The notes beneath the pieces were generated by a model that did not search any database, had not been told where the DNA came from, and worked only from the letters and a program-made list of their open reading frames with translations. Positions 57,985 to 64,000 of a DNA stretch of 64,000 bases are shown one piece after another (the first letter of the stretch is position 1; every line of letters starts with the position of its first letter). Position numbers and translations under genes: made by a program. Location of the stretch: assembly GCA_030789695.1 (NCBI GenBank), contig CM061130.1:17292561-17356560 (forward strand). The letters run 5' to 3'. The stretch comes from Scilla litardierei (Eukaryota > Streptophyta > Magnoliopsida > Asparagales > Asparagaceae).

Positions 57985-59211
57985 GGGGGGGTCGCCCATC
58001 GACTTACTGCCGACGAAGGAGATTCGTTCGGCGGCGAGGGGAGTTGCCCCTCGACTTATGGCCGACGAAGGAGATTCGTTCGGTGGCGAGGGTAGTTGCC
58101 CCACGACTTACGGCCGACGAAGGAGATTCGTTCGGTGGCGAGGGGAGTTGCCCCTCGACTTACTGCCGACGAAGGAGATCCGCTCGGTGGCGAGGTGAGT
58201 TGCCCCTCGGCTTACGGCCGGCGAAGGAGATTCGTTCGGGGGCGAGGGGAGTTGCCCCTCAGCTTACGGCCGATGAAGGAGATTCGTTCGGTGGCGAGGG
58301 GAGTTGCCCCTCGGCTTACGGCCGACGAAGGAGTGCTCGGCCTACTGGGGGGTTGCCCCAGCTCTTTGACCGATCCGTTCGTTCGGTTGCGAGGGGGGTT
58401 GCCCCTCGGCTTACGGCCGACGAAGGAGATCCGCTCGGTGGCGAGGGGGGTTGCCCCTCGACTTATGGCCGACGAAGGAGATTCGTTCGGTGGCAAGGGG
58501 AGTTGCCCCACGACTTACGGCTGACGAAGGAGATTCGTTCGGTGGCGAGGGGAGTTGCCCCTCGACTTACTGCCGACGAAGGAGATCTGCTCGGTGGCGA
58601 GGTGAGTTGCCCCTCGGCTTACGGCCGACGAAGGAGTGCTCGGCCTACTGGGGGGGTTGCCCCTAGCTCTTTGACCGATCCGTTCGTTCGGTTGCGAGGG
58701 GGGTTGCCCCTCGGCTTACGGCCGACGAGGGAGATCCGCTCGGTGGCGAGGGGGGTTGCCCCTCGGCTTACGGCCGACGAGGGAGATCCGCTCGGTGGCG
58801 AGGGGGGTTGCCCCTCGGCTTACGGCCGACGAAGGAGATCCGCTCGGTGGCGAGGGGAGTTGCCCCTCGGCTTACGGCCGACGAAGGAGTGCTCGGCCTA
58901 CTGGGGGGTTGCCCCCAGCTCTTTGACCGATCCGTTCGTTCGGTTGCGAGGGTGGTTGCCCCTCGGCTTACGGCCGACGAAGGAGATCCGCTCGGTGGCG
59001 AGGGGGGTTGCCCCTCGGCTTACGGCCGACGAAGGAGATCCGCTCGGTGGCGAGGTGAGTTGCCCCTCGGCTTACGGCCGGCAAAGGAGATCCGCCCGGT
59101 GGCGAGGGGAGTTGCCCCTCGGCTTACGGCTGGTGAAGGATATCCGCCCGGTGGCGAGGGGAGTTGCCCCTCGGCTTACGGCCGGCAAAGGAGATCCGCC
59201 CGGTGGCGAGG
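57985..59211. repeat. GC-rich 52-bp minisatellite with hairpin-forming units, cut by a gap
   Basis: The unit contains CGACGAAGGAGATTCG or GATCCG, TCGGTGGCGAGGGG, AGTTGCCCCTCG and CTTACGGC. CGAGGGG and CCCCTCG form a 7-bp stem around AGTTG. A longer variant unit with GGAGTGCTCGGCCTACTGGG and GCTCTTTGACCGATCCG occurs at about 58328, 58630 and 58883, giving a rough higher order. Because 52 is not a multiple of three, the very long open frames across it (for example from 58044) rotate through the unit and are not a protein gene. Confidence 0.92.
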
Positions 59212-59711
59212 NNNNNNNNNNNNNNNNNNNNNNNNNNNNNNNNNNNNNNNNNNNNNNNNNNNNNNNNNNNNNNNNNNNNNNNNNNNNNNNNNNNNNNNNN
59301 NNNNNNNNNNNNNNNNNNNNNNNNNNNNNNNNNNNNNNNNNNNNNNNNNNNNNNNNNNNNNNNNNNNNNNNNNNNNNNNNNNNNNNNNNNNNNNNNNNNN
59401 NNNNNNNNNNNNNNNNNNNNNNNNNNNNNNNNNNNNNNNNNNNNNNNNNNNNNNNNNNNNNNNNNNNNNNNNNNNNNNNNNNNNNNNNNNNNNNNNNNNN
59501 NNNNNNNNNNNNNNNNNNNNNNNNNNNNNNNNNNNNNNNNNNNNNNNNNNNNNNNNNNNNNNNNNNNNNNNNNNNNNNNNNNNNNNNNNNNNNNNNNNNN
59601 NNNNNNNNNNNNNNNNNNNNNNNNNNNNNNNNNNNNNNNNNNNNNNNNNNNNNNNNNNNNNNNNNNNNNNNNNNNNNNNNNNNNNNNNNNNNNNNNNNNN
59701 NNNNNNNNNNN
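59212..59711. other. Assembly gap, 500 N
   Basis: Exactly 500 undetermined bases directly after a minisatellite unit. Collapse of the minisatellite during assembly is likely, so the array is probably longer than shown. Confidence 0.98.
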
Positions 59712-60092
59712 CCAAGGTAGAGATCATGGGAGTAACCGTGAGGAGGCCATATATGTAAGAGGTCGACAGCAAAGGAGAGGAGGTCAAGGCCAGCACAAGA
59801 AGTACAATGATCGCTCCAAGTTAAGACATTCGCAAGATAGATTCACGAAGATCACATACGGCAATTGTCAGCAGAATGGTTATTTTGCTAACCGGTGTCT
59901 TAATAAGAATAGGAAGAAAGGCAAGGATGCCGATAAAGAGTCCGGTTCAGCATCGTTGGGAATAGATGGCATGCATATCCGTGATGAAGGACACGGAGAT
60001 CAATGCAGAGATCCGGAGATGTTTGCAGCAGTGATTGCAGGTGAAGCAAACATTGCGTGGCTTATGGACAGTGGGTGCTCATACCACATGAC
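59712..60092 (+). pseudogene. Fragment of an older copia gag-protease
   Basis: The frame from 59713 is open for 126 codons: an R/Q/G-rich stretch, a zinc knuckle remnant CQQNGYFANRC, KNRKKGKDAD, then MFAAVIAGEANIAWLMDSGC and SYHMT. The DSG protease motif is intact. In the knuckle the first cysteine and the histidine are both replaced by tyrosine, leaving two of four zinc ligands. The frame is cut after SYHM by the LTR at 60093. It is not the same family as the 12726 gag. Confidence 0.8.
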
Positions 60093-60495
60093 TGTTGAGT
60101 ATTGGACTCCCCGGATTTGGTTTTGGATGATGAGCAAACATAAATAAATCGTGAACTAACAATTTGTGAGCGCAGTTATGGAGATCGTCGCCAAAATACC
60201 ACGTACAACAAAAGCGACGTCTCAAGACTTCTCAATATGCGTGATCGTGTGCCTGGAGCTTCGTTGAAGCTCAAGGAGCAATATGGAAGTCAAGAGGAAT
60301 GAAGATTGACGCTTTGAAGACGGCTCGTAAGGTTTATTTTATAGTCTTCTAGCTTCATAGATTAGAATGTTAAGCCTTGAGTAGGACTTACTTTATAATC
60401 TTCATTTCGCTCATATCTTAGAGCTAGGATTATCATAGAAGCCATTAGAAACTTTCCCGAAGCCTATCGCTTCTTCCCTCGGCTTCTTGTGCATG

Positions 60496-61027
60496 TTAGT
60501 TGGTTCAAGAAGAGTCACCAACCGACTAGATGACGATCTAGTTGGTCGGCAACTCTACATGAACCGACTAGTTTGCCTTCTCTATTTTCAGCTCTTTCCC
60601 TGTCTACAGTTAGTCGGTCAAAGAAGAGTCACCGACCGACTAGATGACGATCTAGTCGGTCAGGAGTTCTTCTCAGACCGACTAGTTGTGTACAGTCATT
60701 TTCAGCCTGAGCTACTGTTTCGAGTTAGTCGGTCAAAGAACGTTTACCGACCGACTAGTTGAGAAACTAGTCGGTCAGCATTTGTTCTTAAACCGACTAA
60801 GTCATCTTGAAGTCAACCTATTCCTTTTCCACGTTAGTCGGTCCAAGAACATTCACCGACCGACTAGTTGAGAAACTAGTCGGTCGGCAAGTCTTCTTTG
60901 ACCGACTAGTTGTCTTTGCCTGGAACTTCACCTTTTGGCTGTTCACCTCTTAGTCGGTCTACGTTGTATCACCGACCGACTAGTTGATGAACTAGTCGGT
61001 CAGTGATCCTTCTTTGACCGACTAGTC
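60496..61027. repeat. Array of CCGACTAG / CTAGTCGG hairpins in a copia LTR
   Basis: Alternating GACCGACTAG and CTAGTCGGTC words form hairpins, the best at 60749-60776 with 12-bp perfect arms around GAGA and another at about 60858-60885 around the same loop. Spacers such as AAAGAAGAGTCACC recur between hairpins. The motif is shared with 3471-3863 in a gypsy-type LTR. Confidence 0.9.
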
Positions 61028-61079
61028 TGGTTCAGAAAAGAGCCGTTGGGATATTTTTGAACTCGTTTTTCCTTGCCCC

Positions 61080-61088
61080 TATAAATAG
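61080..61088 (+). promoter_or_regulatory. TATA box of the copia LTR
   Basis: TATAAATAG in CCCCTATAAATAGAATCC, 53 bp after the last hairpin motif. The following 150 bp is CT/A-rich as in plant leaders (TCTCTCTTCTCAC). Confidence 0.75.
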
Positions 61089-61815
61089 AATCCTGATTCA
61101 TTTCTTGAAAGGGTTAAGCAACATATTGGAGATATTTTCAGATCAAAAGAGAAGAGCTATCAACTCTATTTCCAAGCTCTCTCTTCTCACAAGAATCTCT
61201 CCCTCAAGTTCTTGAGTCCTAAATCCTCAAGAGAGATTCTCTCCATTGTGAGCCATTCAAGCTAGAAGCTTGATTCTAGGTCACCATCTCCACCCTAGGC
61301 TTCCATTGCTGGTCATCTTCTTGAAGCTAGGGTTTGGTGCCATCTTCCTCCATCAAAATCCTCTTTGCCCTAATTTGGTAAGAAATCTCAAGGCATAGGT
61401 ATTTTGTTGGTAAGCATTTCATTTCAGTTATATTTGAATTGTATACTCTCGGTTGTGAGAGTTTTGCGTGATCCCGGGTTGTGGGAGTCACGGTCATCGA
61501 TTGTAGGTCGATTGCACTTGTGAGGTTTTCGCAAGTGTTCATATTGGAAATCTTGAGTTAGGGTTTCTAACTCAAGTATCCGGAAGGGATCCGGGTGGTT
61601 GGGACGTAGGATCACCGGGAACAAGTCGGGGAGACTTGGGTGGATCCGAACCCATTAAACCATTGTGTTTGCGTTTGCATTATTTCTTGATTGTAGTTAT
61701 TCCGCATCGTTGTTTGTTAATTGCACGATAATTAGGAATAACACTCCTTATTATTTAAAAGTACTATTCACCCCCCCTCTAGTACATGTGCAGTAGCTTC
61801 CCAGGGCACTACAAT

Positions 61816-61828
61816 TGGTATCAGAGCC
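61816..61828 (+). promoter_or_regulatory. Primer binding site, initiator Met-tRNA
   Basis: TGGTATCAGAGCC two bases after the LTR end, 36 bp before the gag ATG. Confidence 0.95.
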
Positions 61829-61863
61829 AAGTTCAAAGCTACACATAGCCAAAGTTCAAAGCT

Positions 61864-64000
61864 ATGACGAACAACGACTACAACGTCTTCAGGAACCGCG
61901 ATGGAGCTTCTTCAGTTATGGAAGGACTATCCTCCGTCAGGCCTCCTCACTTCAACGGTACCAACTACGGGTACTGGAAATGCCGGATGCAAATTTTCCT
62001 CCAGAGCGCTTCACTATGGAGAGCCACCATGACGGAGTATGTCGAGCCTTCCGAAGAAGATTTCGCGAAGTGGACTCCCGCGGAGGTCGCCGCGGAAGTA
62101 GCTAATGCCAAGGCCATGAATGCCTTGAATTGTGCGTTGGAGCCTGAGGACTTCAACAAGATATGCACATGTAAGAGTGCATATCAAATATGGAACCAAC
62201 TCCTCATATTGCACGAAGGATCGAGTACGGTAAAAGATTCTAAACTCGTCGTTGCTAATAAAGAATTTGAGTTGTTTCATATGGAGCAGGGCGAAACCAT
62301 GAAGGAATATTACGCTCGCTTCGTGGATATATCAAACGACTTGGAAGCTCTTGGGAAGGTCTATACCCAAAAGGAGAAAGTCGCGAAGATTATCGACGGT
62401 CTTCCATCATGTTGGGAAAAGCGTACCTACGCCATCGAGGAAGGTAATGACATGAATAAATATACCGTCGTACAACTAATGGGTACCTTGTTGTCTTATG
62501 AGGTACGCAAGGATAGTAAGATCCGGATGAGGGAAAAGATGAAGGCGTACTTGAAGCAAGAGGAGCCAAAGAAAAAGGGAATTGCATTCAAGGCCGCTCC
62601 ATCTACCGATGATGAAGAATCGGAAGACGATTTGGACATAGAATCCATTGCCCGTATGGCAAGGAAGTTCGATCGATTCCTCCGAGAAGGTATATCTTTG
62701 AATAAATCTAAAGTTAGTTCGACTAATGCTTCTACTCCCGTGTGTTATAAATGCAACAAGCCAGGACACATCAAACCGGATTGTCCTCTCTACAAACACA
62801 AGGAAAAGGGGAAAGCATCAAAGTACGACAAGTCGAGAAAGTACAAGAAAGGACTTGTTGGAACATTCACCGACTCCGAAGAGGATTCCTCAAGTGGAGA
62901 GTCGGATGATGGAAGAGTGGAGAAAGCAAAACTTTGCTTCATGGCAAATGAGGCAAAATATCGAAAGTCCTCTTTCGATGATAGCGAGGATGAAAGCGAG
63001 GATGGTAGCGAGGAGGAAAGCGGAGAACCTACTATTGATGAAATGAGGTTAGCAAACCAAGAAATTTGGTCTAAATTTACTAAATTAGTAGATCGATATA
63101 ATAAGACCAAAGATGAACTTGTCAACCTCCAAACCTCTCCTAAGTCTACCATCACCAACAATGACACCATTATTGAGACACTTGCCAATGAGAAAGCAAG
63201 TTTGCTTACTCATAATGGCTTGTTGAGAAATGAGGTGAAGTCCCTCAAATCTCAACTTGAGCATGTTCTTGTTGAGGATTCGGATGAACATGTGATAGCG
63301 GATTTGACGTCTCAAAACTCAACCTTGAGTTTTGAGAATAAGAATCTCAAATCTCGTGTTTGTGCACTCACATCGCAAGTATCCACTTTGGATGCTTCGA
63401 TGCATTCTCTCAAAGAGAAGTATGAGTGCACGTTAGGCCGTATCAATGATTTCAATAGAGGTAAGGGCCATTTGGATAATATCCTAAATGACTTACTTCC
63501 GGCCAAACACCACATTGGCTTGGGGTATAAGATGGGAGACTCATCCAAATCGTCTACAACCTTTGTTAGGCCTACCTCCGACGCCTCAACAAGTGGGAGC
63601 AAACTCCCCATTGGTAGTTCTCCTACCAATAGTGCTTCCACTTCGTACACACCCCCGATTGGAAAGAAACCCACTTTGGGTAGACCTCCAAAGAGGGGTC
63701 ATGCATTTTTGTACTCACATGCTATGCCACGTAGGAACACACATCCTACTCCACCGGTGCATGCTAATATTAATGATGATTTTTATGTTCCGCATCCACG
63801 AGCACGTGCGAACACTCATATGAGACACCCACATGCACGTAATCATGCTCATGCACATCCTAATGCTTATGTTCAAACATCTCATCCACATGTGCATGCC
63901 TTCTCTCATAATCATCCTTATGCATACACACCTCATGCTTATCCACGTATGTATGCTACACCATATCATGGATCTCGTGCTCATCATAATGCTATTTCTA
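61864..64000 (+). CDS. gag: Gag (or gag-pol start) of a SIRE/Maximus-like Ty1-copia element, open to the window end
   Basis: The ATG at 61864 begins a frame with no stop for 712 codons to the last base. Residues 1-45 (MTNNDYNVF..RPPHFNGTNYGYWKCRM) are the copia gag N-terminal domain. About 95-220 is UBN2 (AYQIWNQLLILHEGSSTVKD, MKEYYARFVDISNDLEALGK). The zinc knuckle CYKCNKPGHIKPDC is complete at residues 294-307. After it come a basic stretch, an acidic D/E/S tract (about 335-395), coiled-coil-like heptads (about 400-530) and a histidine-rich tail (about 621-712, HPHARNHAHAHPN). Gag builds the particle and binds RNA. It is the only intact retroelement gene in the window, so the insertion is young. 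Confidence 0.92.
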   Translation, partial: MTNNDYNVFRNRDGASSVMEGLSSVRPPHFNGTNYGYWKCRMQIFLQSASLWRATMTEYVEPSEEDFAKWTPAEVAAEVANAKAMNALNCALEPEDFNKICTCKSAYQIWNQLLILHEGSSTVKDSKLVVANKEFELFHMEQGETMKEYYARFVDISNDLEALGKVYTQKEKVAKIIDGLPSCWEKRTYAIEEGNDMNKYTVVQLMGTLLSYEVRKDSKIRMREKMKAYLKQEEPKKKGIAFKAAPSTDDEESEDDLDIESIARMARKFDRFLREGISLNKSKVSSTNASTPVCYKCNKPGHIKPDCPLYKHKEKGKASKYDKSRKYKKGLVGTFTDSEEDSSSGESDDGRVEKAKLCFMANEAKYRKSSFDDSEDESEDGSEEESGEPTIDEMRLANQEIWSKFTKLVDRYNKTKDELVNLQTSPKSTITNNDTIIETLANEKASLLTHNGLLRNEVKSLKSQLEHVLVEDSDEHVIADLTSQNSTLSFENKNLKSRVCALTSQVSTLDASMHSLKEKYECTLGRINDFNRGKGHLDNILNDLLPAKHHIGLGYKMGDSSKSSTTFVRPTSDASTSGSKLPIGSSPTNSASTSYTPPIGKKPTLGRPPKRGHAFLYSHAMPRRNTHPTPPVHANINDDFYVPHPRARANTHMRHPHARNHAHAHPNAYVQTSHPHVHAFSHNHPYAYTPHAYPRMYATPYHGSRAHHNAIS

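Larger units (their letters stand above)
60093..61813 (+). repeat. 5' LTR (1721 bp) of an intact-looking SIRE/Maximus-like copia element
   Basis: TGTTGAGTATTGGACTCCCC to CCCAGGGCACTACA, followed after two bases by the PBS. Order: about 400 bp similar to the truncated LTR at 7209, the CTAGTCGG palindrome array, a TATA box at 61080, then a leader with CT-rich text. The 5' flank ATGAC (60088-60092) is the expected TSD; the right end is outside the window. Confidence 0.9.

Noticed and set aside
58044..59720. Very long open frames (over 300-550 codons) with repeated PTKEIRSVARGVAPRLTADE-type units
   Set aside because: They are readings of a 52-bp GC-rich minisatellite. The unit length is not a multiple of three, all frames are open, and much of the length is N.
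63715..63987. Minus-strand ORF rich in M, W, S and R
   Set aside because: It is the complement of the histidine-rich gag tail on the plus strand.

Overview
The window is nuclear DNA of a flowering plant and is almost entirely repetitive. It holds LTR retrotransposons of the Ty1-copia and Ty3-gypsy type with primer binding sites matching the plant initiator Met-tRNA (TGGTATCAGAGC), several layers of nested insertions, a 14 kb satellite array with monomers near 180 bp, and one short piece of what looks like an ordinary host gene. There is no sign of bacterial or organellar organisation and I see no rRNA, tRNA or CRISPR. Two runs of exactly 500 N (35709-36208, 59212-59711) are assembly gaps. Layout: (1) 1-4500, minus strand: non-coding internal part and 5' LTR of a large gypsy-type derivative, inserted into (2) 4501-about 7690, a decayed SIRE/Maximus-like copia element with gag remains, no pol and a cut 3' LTR. 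(3) About 7690-11808: low-complexity sequence and part of another minus-strand gypsy-type LTR, which is the target of (4) 11814-34892, a copia element with three LTRs and two internal regions inside a single target-site duplication (TTTTC). Its first internal region was hit by (5) 13686-28679, a 15 kb non-coding LTR element (LARD) flanked by ATATG; each of that element's 3.74 kb LTRs was then hit by a different solo LTR (14908-16722, TSD CTCGG; 25158-28125, TSD ACATG). (6) 35368-35708: TATA box and first exon of an unrecognised host gene, cut by a gap. (7) 36364-about 50400: satellite with a 16-monomer, 3285-bp higher-order repeat. (8) 50401-59211: AT microsatellite, a decayed ORF, a duplicated block rich in transposon-like short motifs split by a solo LTR (53059-56013, TSD AAATA), GC-rich sequence and a 52-bp minisatellite. 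(9) 59712-60092: fragment of an old copia gag-protease, interrupted by (10) 60093-64000, the 5' LTR, PBS and intact gag frame of a young SIRE-like copia element that continues beyond the window. The most unusual signals are: five hairpins with one constant 16-nt loop and different self-complementary stems in the predicted leader of the 14908-16722 LTR; arrays of palindromes placed shortly upstream of the predicted TATA box in three different LTR families, two of which share the same motif; a copia family with a degenerate integrase triad and an acidic ORF where reverse transcriptase should be; and the long higher-order satellite repeat. Duplicated copies supply unoccupied versions of two insertion sites (33288-33292 and about 52531), so much of the nesting order can be read directly from the sequence.
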